The notes under the pieces: model-generated
Databases searched by the model: none
The model's input: only the letters and a program-made list of their open reading frames with translations
What the model was told of the DNA's origin: nothing
Shown: piece after piece, positions 12,912-18,817 of the stretch
How the letters are laid out: every line of letters starts with the position of its first letter
Numbering within the stretch: position 1 is the first letter of the stretch
NCBI GenBank assembly: GCA_937914895.1
Contig: CALGIL010000373.1
Span: forward strand, 1-18,817
DNA from: an uncultured Angelakisella sp.
GTDB lineage: Bacteria; Bacillota; Clostridia; Oscillospirales; Ruminococcaceae
DNA: 18,817 nucleotides
Reading direction: 5' to 3'
Translations under genes and position numbers: made by a program

Positions 12912-14381
12912 TCACCTGCCGTAGATGCGCACCAGGCGGGCCATGCGGGCCGCCAGCTCCGGGGTGGCCTGCCCCGGCGTCAGGCGCCAGGTCCAGTTGC
13001 CCCCCAGGGTGGAGGGGGTGTTGATGCGCGCCTGGGCCCCCAGGCCCAGATAGTCCTGAAGGGGCACCACGGCAAGGTCGCACACCGAGGCCAGGGCCGC
13101 CCGGACAAGGCCGTCGGCAAAGTCCCCGTCCGGGGCAAGCCCCAGGTATTCCCGGGCAAAGGCCGCCTCCTCCGGCGGGGCGGCCTGGGGCCAGTGGGCG
13201 CTGGTGGTGTTGTCGTGGGTGCCGGTATAAACCACCATCCTCCGCCGGTGGTTGTGGGGCAGATACTCGCTGTCCCCCCCGCCGCCAAAGGCAAACTGCA
13301 GCACCGCCATGCCGGGAAAGCCGCTGTCCTCCAGCAGGCGGTGGACCTCCGGGGTCAGAAAGCCCAGGTTTTCCGCCAGGATGGGAAAGTCCGGCAGCTC
13401 CGCCTTGACCCGGCCGATGAAGTCCATGCCGGGGCCCCTGTGCCAGACGCCCCCCGCCGCAGTGGGGTCCCCGGCGGGGATGGCATAGTAGCTTTCGAAG
13501 CCCCGAAAGTGGTCGATGCGCACCATGTCGTACAGCTCCGCGGAAAGCCGCAGCCGCCGCAGCCACCACCCATAGCCGGTTTGACGGTGGACCTCCCAGT
13601 TATAAAGGGGATTGCCCCACAGCTGTCCGTCGGCGGAAAAGGCATCCGGCGGGACCCCCGCCACCTGGGTGGGCCGCCCCCGCTCATCCAGAAGAAACAG
13701 CCTGGGGTCGGCCCAGACGTCGGCGCTGTCCGGGGCCGCGTAAATGGGGATGTCCCCGATGATGCGGATGCCGTGGGCGTTGGCGTAGCGCTTAAGGTCC
13801 CGCCACTGGCCGTAAAAAAGGTACTGCACAAACTTGTGAAAGCGAATGTCCTCCTCGTGGACGGCGGCGTAGGCCTCCATGGCGGCGGGGTCCCGCAGGC
13901 GGTACTGCTCCGGCCAGCGGTCCCAGGCCGCGTCGCCCTGGGCGGATTTAAGGCTGGTGTACAGGGCGTAATCCTCCAGCCACCAGGACTGGTCGGCCGC
14001 AAAGGCCCCAAAAGCCCCGTCCTGTGCCGGAAACCGGGCGAAGGCCCTGCGCAAAAGGTCCTGGCGGCTGCGGTACTGCCGCAGGTAATCCACCCGGCCG
14101 GGGTCGCGGCCAAAGTCCCGGGCATCGCACTCCTCCCGGGTCAGCAGGCCCTGTGCCGCCAGGGCATCCAGGTCAATCAGGTAGGGGTTGCCCGCAAAGC
14201 TGGAAAAGGCCTGGTAGGGGCTGTCGCCGTACCCGGTGGGCCCCAGGGGCAGGATTTGCCAGTACCGCTGGTCCGCGGCCTCCAAAAACTCCACAAAGGC
14301 ATGGGCCGCGGCCCCCAGGGCGCCAATGCCATAGGGGGACGGCAGACTGAAAACGGGCAGTAGTACCCCGGCTGCGCGCAT
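12912..14381 (-). CDS. malQ: 4-alpha-glucanotransferase (amylomaltase, GH77)
   Basis: A 489-residue cytoplasmic enzyme that transfers glucan segments between maltodextrins. The start RAAGVLLPVFSLPSPYGIG and ILPLGPTGYGDSPYQ-FSSFAGNPYLI are diagnostic of GH77. The nucleophile is D290 (MVRIDHFRGF), the acid/base E337 (ILAENLG) and the third carboxylate D390 (YTGTHDNTT). Length matches bacterial type MalQ without extra N-terminal domains. AGAGAGGAAG precedes the ATG. It follows ybaK by 49 bp in the same orientation and is likely the last gene of a trxB-ybaK-malQ operon. No glycogen or maltose genes are beside it. Confidence 0.95.
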   Translation of the reverse strand: MRAAGVLLPVFSLPSPYGIGALGAAAHAFVEFLEAADQRYWQILPLGPTGYGDSPYQAFSSFAGNPYLIDLDALAAQGLLTREECDARDFGRDPGRVDYLRQYRSRQDLLRRAFARFPAQDGAFGAFAADQSWWLEDYALYTSLKSAQGDAAWDRWPEQYRLRDPAAMEAYAAVHEEDIRFHKFVQYLFYGQWRDLKRYANAHGIRIIGDIPIYAAPDSADVWADPRLFLLDERGRPTQVAGVPPDAFSADGQLWGNPLYNWEVHRQTGYGWWLRRLRLSAELYDMVRIDHFRGFESYYAIPAGDPTAAGGVWHRGPGMDFIGRVKAELPDFPILAENLGFLTPEVHRLLEDSGFPGMAVLQFAFGGGGDSEYLPHNHRRRMVVYTGTHDNTTSAHWPQAAPPEEAAFAREYLGLAPDGDFADGLVRAALASVCDLAVVPLQDYLGLGAQARINTPSTLGGNWTWRLTPGQATPELAARMARLVRIYGR

Positions 14382-14397
14382 GGTGCTTCCTCTCTTT

Positions 14398-14428
14398 CAG
14401 ATGCAAATCAGATGCAGATGCAGATAAG
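14398..14428. repeat. short CAGATG repeats upstream of malQ
   Basis: CAGATG occurs four times in near-tandem (one CAGATGCA, then CAGATGCAGATGCAGATAAG) in the 49-bp gap between ybaK and malQ. It may be simple slippage sequence; no function is evident. Confidence 0.5.
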
Positions 14429-14430
14429 AA

Positions 14431-14916
14431 TCAGTCTCGGATCAGGTCCGCCCCCCGGGCTTCGGTCACCTGGGCCAGCCGCCGGGGGTCCAATTCCACC
14501 TGGACCCCCACCCTGCCGCCGCTGACCAGGACCACGGGCAGCTCCAGCATCTCCCGCTGAAAAAAGGTGGGGTACCGCTTTTTCATCCCCACCGGGGAGC
14601 AGCCGCCCCGGACATAGCCGGTAAGGGGCAAAAGCTCGCTGACATGGACCATGGCCACGGATTTTTCTCCCGCCGCCCGGGCCGCCTTTTTCAGGTCCAG
14701 CTCCGCCGCCACCGGGATGACGAAGACCAAGGGGCCGCCCCCGGCGCCCTTTGCCACCAGGGTTTTGTACACCCGGCCGGGGTCCTGTCCCGTTTTGGCG
14801 GCCACCGACACGCCGTCGATGAGGCCGTCGCCGGGGTCGTAGGTGTGCACCTGATAAGGTACGCCGGCGCGGTCCAGCATCCGCATGGCGTTGGTTTTTG
14901 TCTCCTGCTTTGCCAT
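14431..14916 (-). CDS. ybaK: Cys-tRNA(Pro)/Cys-tRNA(Cys) deacylase YbaK/EbsC
   Basis: A 161-residue trans-editing protein that hydrolyses mischarged Cys-tRNA(Pro). The order and motifs fit YbaK: an N-terminal TNAMRMLDRAGVPYQVHTY, VYKTLVAKG with the functionally important Lys (K51), LDLKKAARAAGEKSVAM and the active-site-flanking GYVRGGCSPVGMKK (100-113). Length matches the family (about 159). GGAAAGGAG precedes the ATG. It starts 15 bp after trxB, so cotranscription is likely; both genes handle thiol or cysteine quality control. Confidence 0.93.
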   Translation of the reverse strand: MAKQETKTNAMRMLDRAGVPYQVHTYDPGDGLIDGVSVAAKTGQDPGRVYKTLVAKGAGGGPLVFVIPVAAELDLKKAARAAGEKSVAMVHVSELLPLTGYVRGGCSPVGMKKRYPTFFQREMLELPVVLVSGGRVGVQVELDPRRLAQVTEARGADLIRD

Positions 14917-14931
14917 GGCGTCTCCTTTCCG

Positions 14932-15840
14932 TCAGCCCGCGTTGACCCGGTTGGAGGCCTCGATGGCCGCCACCGCGCCGTCCGCCGCCGCGGTGATGAT
15001 CTGCCGCACCGTCTTGGTGCGGGTGTCCCCCGCGGCGTACACCCCGGGCAGGTTGGTTTTGCAGTCCTCCCCCGCCAAAATATAGCCTGCCTTATCCAGG
15101 TCCACCTGGCCGGCCACAAAGCCGTTTTCCGGTTCCAGACCCACGGCCACAAAGACCCCGGCCACCGGCAGGCGGGTGCGCTCGTCGGTTTTTAAATTGC
15201 GCAGGGTGACGGCCTCCACCTTGGCGGAGCCGTGGATTTCCTCCACCGCCGCGTCGTAATGGACCTGGATGTTGGCCCGGGCCAGCACCGCGTCCGCCAG
15301 TATTTTGCCGCCCCTAAACTGGTCCCGGCGGTGGATGAGGTGCACCGCCGTGCAGTGGTTGGACAAAAAGAGGGCGTCCTCCAGGGCGGTGTTCCCGCCG
15401 CCCACAATGGCCACCTCCTTGCCCTTAAAAAAGGCGCCGTCGCAGGTGGCGCAGTAGGACACCCCCCGCCCGGCAAACAGCTCCTTGCCGGGGCAGCCCA
15501 GCTTGCGGCGTTTGGCGCCGTTGGCCAGGATGACGGTTTTCCCCTCGTGCTCTCCCCCGGCGGTGCGGACCCGCTTGACCTCCCCGGTCAGGTCCAGGGA
15601 CTCCACACCCTCCAGCAGAATCTCCGCCCCCAGGTCGGCCGCCTGCCGGTAAAACTCCACGGCCAGGTCCGCCCCGCCCATCAGGGGGACGCCGGGGTAG
15701 TTTTCCACCTCGGGGGTGTTCATCATCTGCCCGCCGTACATGGTCTGCTCCAGCACCAGCACCGACACGCCGGCCCGCCTGGCGTAGATGGCGGCGGACA
15801 GCCCCGCCGGGCCCCCGCCGATTATAATGATGTCATACAT
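14932..15840 (-). CDS. trxB: thioredoxin-disulfide reductase
   Basis: A 302-residue NADPH-dependent flavoenzyme that reduces thioredoxin in the cytoplasm. FAD-binding GGGPAG is at 8-13, the redox-active CATC at 130-133, the NADPH-binding GGGNTA at 147-152 with HRRDQFR (170-176) for the 2'-phosphate, and the C-terminal VYAAGDTRTKTVRQI FAD motif is intact. Length is standard for low-molecular-weight TrxB. AAAAAGGAGC precedes the ATG. It is first of the likely trxB-ybaK-malQ operon, with its promoter at 15927-15955 facing the chorismate mutase gene. Confidence 0.96.
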   Translation of the reverse strand: MYDIIIIGGGPAGLSAAIYARRAGVSVLVLEQTMYGGQMMNTPEVENYPGVPLMGGADLAVEFYRQAADLGAEILLEGVESLDLTGEVKRVRTAGGEHEGKTVILANGAKRRKLGCPGKELFAGRGVSYCATCDGAFFKGKEVAIVGGGNTALEDALFLSNHCTAVHLIHRRDQFRGGKILADAVLARANIQVHYDAAVEEIHGSAKVEAVTLRNLKTDERTRLPVAGVFVAVGLEPENGFVAGQVDLDKAGYILAGEDCKTNLPGVYAAGDTRTKTVRQIITAAADGAVAAIEASNRVNAG

Positions 15841-15926
15841 GGCAAAAGCTCCTTTTTACGATCTATTTTTACCGTCTTTTTTTACACTTCTTTGGTGCAG
15901 CCTTTTTTATCATTCCTTTTTGTTAA

Positions 15927-15955
15927 ATTTTACCCTATGGGCGGGCAAGTTGCAA
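15927..15955 (-). promoter_or_regulatory. promoter of trxB
   Basis: On the minus strand TTGCAA (15955-15950), a 17-bp spacer and TAAAAT (15932-15927) form a good promoter. It leaves a roughly 80-nt A/G-rich untranslated leader before the ATG. Confidence 0.65.
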
Positions 15956-15976
15956 GCCCCCGGTTGTTCCGGGGGC
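15956..15976. promoter_or_regulatory. 8-bp dyad between divergent promoters
   Basis: GCCCCCGG (15956-15963) and CCGGGGGC (15969-15976) are perfect complements around TTGTT. The dyad directly abuts the trxB -35 and covers the -35 of the chorismate mutase promoter, a placement suited to an operator for both. Confidence 0.45.
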
Positions 15977-15992
15977 CCAAATGGGGTATACT
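15964..15992 (+). promoter_or_regulatory. promoter of the chorismate mutase gene
   Basis: TTGTTC (15964-15969), a 17-bp spacer and TATACT (15987-15992) precede the ATG by 31 bp. Confidence 0.55.
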
Positions 15993-16023
15993 GGACCCAT
16001 CACAAAACAGGAGGCAGAAAAGG

Positions 16024-16296
16024 ATGAAGGACCTTGGTGAGCTGAGAGAGGAAATTGACGCCGTGGACCGGCAGCTGACAGATTTGTTTGCCCTGCGCAT
16101 GGACCTTTGCGGCCAGGTGGCCCAGTACAAGTCTGCCCGGGGCATGGCCATTTACGCTCCGGAGCGGGAGGCCCGGGTGCTGGAGGCTCTGGAGGGAAAA
16201 ACCACCCCGGAAATGCTCCCCTACACCCGGCGGCTGTTTCAGACGCTGATGGACCTGAGCAAGGAGTATCAGCGGGAGCTGTTGGGGCAGAAATAG
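16024..16296 (+). CDS. monofunctional chorismate mutase (AroQ class)
   Basis: A 90-residue, all-helical protein that converts chorismate to prephenate for phenylalanine and tyrosine synthesis. LGELREEIDAVDRQLTDLFA is the classic first helix with active-site R8; R25, K36, E49 and Q83 fall at the spacing of E. coli AroQ active-site residues. Length fits a stand-alone AroQ dimer, with no prephenate dehydratase attached. AGGAGG lies nine bases before the ATG. Monocistronic: a 17-bp palindromic terminator follows. No other shikimate-pathway genes are adjacent. Confidence 0.9.
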   Translation: MKDLGELREEIDAVDRQLTDLFALRMDLCGQVAQYKSARGMAIYAPEREARVLEALEGKTTPEMLPYTRRLFQTLMDLSKEYQRELLGQK

Positions 16297-16330
16297 GCGC
16301 AGCAAACGCATAGCCGCTTTTTCGACAGTC

Positions 16331-16381
16331 TAAAAGGACCCGGCCATATGGCCGGGTCCTTTTAGGGTCGGTGTTTTTTTT
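16331..16381. terminator. bidirectional terminator between chorismate mutase and lipoprotein genes
   Basis: Bases 16331-16364 are a perfect 34-bp palindrome (17-bp stem, TAAAAGGACCCGGCCAT and its complement). A run of eight T follows at 16374-16381, the last two belonging to the TAA stop of the convergent lipoprotein gene. The TAAAA/TTTTA ends let it serve both strands. Confidence 0.8.
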
Positions 16382-16898
16382 AGGCGGCGTTGGCGTTGGC
16401 CTTGCTCAGGGCCTCAATGAAATCGCCGCAGCTCATGGTGCAGGAGGACTTCAGCTCTTCCACATCGGGGACGTTGGTGTGCTCTCCCTCGGTCTTGACA
16501 GGCATGGCGGAAATGTCGGCGGCAGTCTTGCCCACGCAGTAGGCTTCAAACGCGGCGATCTGCTCGTACCACTCCTTGCCGATGCCGGAGGCGCCCTTCA
16601 TGTTGTAGCCCTCTTTTTTCTCCTTCTTGGTCTGGATCTCGGAAGGAGCGGTGACGGCGCCGGCCGCGGTGACAGGGGCCGCGCACTGGGCAACGTCGAT
16701 CTGGATGCCGACGACCTTGCCGTTGGCGTCAAAAGTGGCGGCGCAGGCGGTAACGTCGGCCTGAGCCTTGCCGTCGCCGTCGGCGGTGGCGGCGGTGCCG
16801 GTCATCTTAGGGACAATGCCAAGACCCACCTTCAGGGTAGGGGCGCTGCAGCCGGCGACCATGAGAAGAGCCAGGGTCAAGAGAAGCAACTTTTTCAT
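16380..16898 (-). CDS. Cys-containing extracellular lipoprotein of unknown function
   Basis: A 172-residue secreted lipoprotein. MKKLLLLTLALLMVAGC is a clear signal with lipobox VAGC (C17). The mature part has a repeated FMN-binding/COG4939-like look: DGDGKAQADVTACAATFDANGK-VG-QIDVAQ, then KEGYNMKGASGIGKEWYEQI and VGKTAADI. No ApbE flavinylation motif of the DG-TGA[ST] kind is seen, so covalent FMN is not supported. Five extra cysteines (52, 72, 121, 153, 157) sit where I recall relatives having Val/Ala/Thr. GGAGGAAT precedes the ATG. It is convergent with chorismate mutase and divergent from ApbE. No clear promoter was found in the 253-bp gap on its side. Confidence 0.75.
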   Translation of the reverse strand: MKKLLLLTLALLMVAGCSAPTLKVGLGIVPKMTGTAATADGDGKAQADVTACAATFDANGKVVGIQIDVAQCAAPVTAAGAVTAPSEIQTKKEKKEGYNMKGASGIGKEWYEQIAAFEAYCVGKTAADISAMPVKTEGEHTNVPDVEELKSSCTMSCGDFIEALSKANANAA

Positions 16899-17074
16899 CG
16901 TACGATTCCTCCAATTAAATCGGTTTAGTATGTTCCGGGGTATTTGTTATAAAAATAACACCCTGAATGGAATTATACCTTCTTTACCACAAAATAGCAA
17001 TACCCATTCTACCCAAATTCTGCCCCAAAATACGGAGATCTTGCAAAAGGGCATCCTGTTTTGTCCCCCGGGCG

Positions 17075-17101
17075 TTGATTTTCACCGCAATTTGGTATAA
17101 T
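17075..17101 (+). promoter_or_regulatory. promoter of apbE (extended -10)
   Basis: TATAAT at 17096-17101 is preceded by TG at the extended -10 position (17093-17094). TTGATT (17075-17080) is 15 bp upstream, a short spacing that the extended -10 could offset. The rest of 16899-17151 holds no supported gene. Confidence 0.6.
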
Positions 17102-17151
17102 CTTAGAAAGCGGACCGTCCATCCGCCCCAGATTTGTCCAAGGAGGACCTC

Positions 17152-18252
17152 ATGAGACATCCTGCCACCCGCCTCTGCTGCCTGCTGCTCTGCCTGGTAC
17201 TGCTGCTGCCGGGCTGCGCCCCCGCCAAGGAGCAGCCGGCGTCCCAAAAATACACCACCCAGTTTTTCGGCACCTTCGACACCGTCGTCCAGATCATTGG
17301 GTACGCCCCGGACCAAAAGACCTTTGAAGGGTACGCCAAGGCCATCCAGACCCGTTTTGAGGAGCTGAGCCGTTTTTACGACCGGTTTTATGAATACGAG
17401 GGCGTCAACAACATCTGCACTGTCAACAAAAACGCCGGCATTGCCCCGGTACAGGTGCCAAAAGAAGTTTTGGACCTGCTGGAATTTTCCCTGGACCTTT
17501 ACAGCAAGGCCGGCGGCCATACCAATATTGCCATGGGGCCGGTGCTGAAGATTTGGCATGACTACATGGCCCTGTACGCCGGGTCCGACCCGGCTGTGGC
17601 CAAGCTGCCCCCTATGAAGGACCTGACCGCCGCCGCCCAGCTGTGTGACATCTCCAAGGTCATTGTGGACCGGCAGGCCTCCACTGTCTTTTTGGAGGAG
17701 CCGGGAATGGCCCTGGACGTGGGCGCGGTGGCCAAGGGCTATGCCACCCAGCTGGTAACCGATGAGATCTACGCCCAGGGGTTTACCTCCTTTATCATCA
17801 GCGCCGGGGGCAACGTGGTGGCCATGGACCCCCCTGACGACGGCCAGCGGGACCGGTGGCCCATCGGCATCCAGGACCCCTTTGCCGACCCGGACGACCC
17901 CCAGTCCGCCGCCCTGGACGCGGTGATGGTCACCCACGAAAGCGTGGTCACCAGCGGGGACTATCAGCGGTTTTACTTTGTGGGGGACCGGCGGATTCAT
18001 CATATCATCGACCCCGTCACCCTGATGCCCGCCGATTATTACCGGTCTTTGACGGTGGTGTGCGCCGACAGCGGCGAGGCAGACTTTGCCTCCACCTGCC
18101 TGTTTGTCCTACCCTATGAGGAAAGCCGGGCGCTGGCCGCGCGGATGGGCTGGAAGGTGATGTGGGTCTTCCCCGACGGGGAGGTGGCCGTCACCGACGA
18201 CCTTCTGCCCCAGCTGCGGGACCGGGGCGGCGCCACCGCCGTCAAATCCTGA
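17152..18252 (+). CDS. apbE: FAD:protein FMN transferase (ApbE family lipoprotein)
   Basis: A 366-residue extracellular lipoprotein that attaches FMN from FAD to threonine or serine of target flavoproteins. The signal ends in lipobox LPGC (C22). Family landmarks follow in order: FGTFDTVVQI (39-48), GGHTNIAMGPVLKIW (121-135), ALDVGAVAKGYA (187-198), SAGGN (217-221), SGDYQRF (268-274), HHIIDP (283-288) and DFAST (311-315). The metal and FAD sites look intact. The usual TG-P after HHIIDP reads TLMP, a departure. AAGGAGG precedes the ATG by five bases. The membrane-protein gene follows at 29 bp. No target with a flavinylation motif is encoded in the window. Confidence 0.93.
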   Translation: MRHPATRLCCLLLCLVLLLPGCAPAKEQPASQKYTTQFFGTFDTVVQIIGYAPDQKTFEGYAKAIQTRFEELSRFYDRFYEYEGVNNICTVNKNAGIAPVQVPKEVLDLLEFSLDLYSKAGGHTNIAMGPVLKIWHDYMALYAGSDPAVAKLPPMKDLTAAAQLCDISKVIVDRQASTVFLEEPGMALDVGAVAKGYATQLVTDEIYAQGFTSFIISAGGNVVAMDPPDDGQRDRWPIGIQDPFADPDDPQSAALDAVMVTHESVVTSGDYQRFYFVGDRRIHHIIDPVTLMPADYYRSLTVVCADSGEADFASTCLFVLPYEESRALAARMGWKVMWVFPDGEVAVTDDLLPQLRDRGGATAVKS

Positions 18253-18281
18253 GACAACATGACAACACAAGGAGACGACCT

Positions 18282-18656
18282 ATGCAAAAGAACTTAAAGG
18301 ACATCAAGGTCACCAAATCCTGGCAGTACCTGGCCTATCTGTATCTGGCGCTGTACGGCATCCTCTTTTTGCTGGCCTTCCTGCTGAAGAACACCGGCTT
18401 TGGCATCGTGCTGGCCTCCCTCTTCCACAACTACGGGCTGTATGTCATCCAGGTCATCCCCCATTTTTCCAACTTTACCGGGGTCATCGGTGCGGGTCTT
18501 GCCCTCTTTTTCCTGGGGTGGGCGGTAAAGCGCAAGGACTGGCCGGACCTTATCCTTTCCCTGGTGCTGGTGGGCCTCAACTTTCTTTATTTCTTCTTCC
18601 AGTGGAACTACCTGCTGGTGCCGCTGCTGCGGTTTGTAAACAACCCCACCTTTTGA
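18282..18656 (+). CDS. small integral membrane protein of unknown function
   Basis: A 124-residue protein with hydrophobic segments at about 17-36, 64-82 and 90-116, plus an amphipathic stretch (39-60). The N-terminus is basic (MQKNLKDIKVTKSW). AAGGAG is seven bases before the ATG. It lies 29 bp after apbE and is probably cotranscribed, so a link with flavinylation or membrane redox is possible but unsupported by any motif. Not recognised as a known family. Confidence 0.75.
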   Translation: MQKNLKDIKVTKSWQYLAYLYLALYGILFLLAFLLKNTGFGIVLASLFHNYGLYVIQVIPHFSNFTGVIGAGLALFFLGWAVKRKDWPDLILSLVLVGLNFLYFFFQWNYLLVPLLRFVNNPTF

Positions 18657-18661
18657 TTTCG

Positions 18662-18690
18662 CCCCCCGCCACCCTCCGGGGGGGGTTGTT
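18662..18690 (+). terminator. candidate terminator after the apbE operon
   Basis: CCCCCC (18662-18667) can pair with the G-run at 18680-18685 across a 12-nt loop, followed by TTGTTGT. A GC-rich stem with a partial T-tract, 6 nt after the stop codon. Confidence 0.5.
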
Positions 18691-18693
18691 GTC

Positions 18694-18783
18694 CTGCCGG
18701 GCGGGGTTTTGGATTTTATCAAAGGTTAGCCTTTTACTTATGGAACATAGTTCCAAACCCCTTTACGCTTCCGGCGGGGCCCC
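18694..18783 (+). promoter_or_regulatory. conserved structured leader of the microprotein, right copy
   Basis: Homologous to the complement of 387-480, sharing CTGCCGGGC, TTTTATCAAA, CCTTTT-ACT, TCCAA and GGCGGGG-CCC in the same order. Hairpins: AAAGG/CCTTT (18721-18725/18730-18734), TGGAAC/GTTCCA (18741-18746/18750-18755) and a weaker CGC/GCG (18766-18768/18774-18776) just before the ATG. Several differences from the left copy keep pairing. It starts close after the candidate apbE terminator. Confidence 0.45.
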
Positions 18784-18817
18784 ATGGATATAGTTTTCCT
18801 GTTGTCCGCCCCGGTCG
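18784..18817 (+). CDS. start of the microprotein gene, right copy (partial)
   Basis: ATG at 18784 opens MDIVFLLSAPV before the window ends. 32 of 34 bases match the start of the left copy (MDMVFLLSALV); the two changes give M3 to I and L10 to P. Total length cannot be seen, so it may be another ~26-residue microprotein or a longer protein with the same start. Confidence 0.5.
   Translation, partial: MDIVFLLSAPV

Noticed and set aside
12876..14363. Long plus-strand open frame (495 codons) opposite malQ
   Set aside because: Antisense shadow of malQ with the Gly/Ala/Val/Pro bias typical of GC-rich shadows; no ribosome binding site and no domain.
16380..16898. ApbE-flavinylated FMN-binding lipoprotein
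   Set aside because: MTGTAATADGDG resembles, but does not match, the flavinylation motif; the Asp-Gly-x-Thr/Ser-Gly-Ala-Thr/Ser order is missing.
306..18817. Terminal inverted repeats of an 18-kb mobile element
   Set aside because: The similar ends are conserved in a coding frame and leader structure, their leaders have diverged considerably, and the interior includes housekeeping genes (cysE, trxB, malQ) with no transposase or integrase. A duplicated gene cassette explains them better.

Overview
The window looks like a chromosomal stretch from a high-GC, low-redundancy Gram-positive anaerobe, most likely a gut Clostridia of the Oscillospiraceae/Flavonifractor type. This is an inference from strong AGGAGG-type ribosome binding sites, Clostridia-style lipoprotein signals (LCAC, VAGC, LPGC), a stand-alone thioredoxin reductase, and the monofunctional chorismate mutase and XRE/membrane proteins. 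No rRNA, tRNA, CRISPR array, transposase or phage gene was seen.

Layout. (a) 1-500: the 3' end of an unknown gene, then a 26-residue membrane microprotein on the minus strand behind a roughly 95-nt leader. (b) 497-1856 (minus): a CbrA-like FAD oxidoreductase followed by a small stand-alone DAK/FakA-like protein; its promoter faces that of serine acetyltransferase cysE (plus). (c) 2876-3514: a membrane-anchored XRE regulator, ending at a perfect 25-bp hairpin. (d) 3641-12732: a large carbohydrate-uptake and catabolism locus. On the minus strand lie an RbsA-like ATPase, two permeases, an LsrB/RhaS-type binding lipoprotein and an FGGY kinase. Divergently on the plus strand lie a DeoR regulator, a cupin, an uncharacterised phosphate-binding-type barrel protein and a class II aldolase/epimerase. 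The AT-rich 413-bp spacer between them holds two good promoters and a 12-bp direct repeat placed as operators would be. (e) 12912-15840 (minus): trxB, ybaK and malQ as one likely operon, opposed by a plus-strand chorismate mutase. (f) 16380-18656: a Cys-containing lipoprotein (minus), ApbE flavin transferase and a small membrane protein (plus). (g) 18694-18817: the start of a second copy of the leader-plus-microprotein cassette from region (a), in opposite orientation.

How the genes fit together. In (d) the ABC system should import a sugar or polyol, the FGGY kinase should phosphorylate it, the class II enzyme should cleave or epimerise the phosphate, and DeoR should sense an intermediate and repress both arms. 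The substrate cannot be named from sequence. The gene order ATPase-permease-permease-binding protein is that of lsrACDB, but most of the AI-2 contact residues of LsrB are not conserved.

The least expected signal is the pair of homologous leader-microprotein cassettes at the two ends of the window. Their noncoding leaders are nearly as conserved as the coding starts, and three predicted hairpins recur in both copies, with compensatory changes in the first two.
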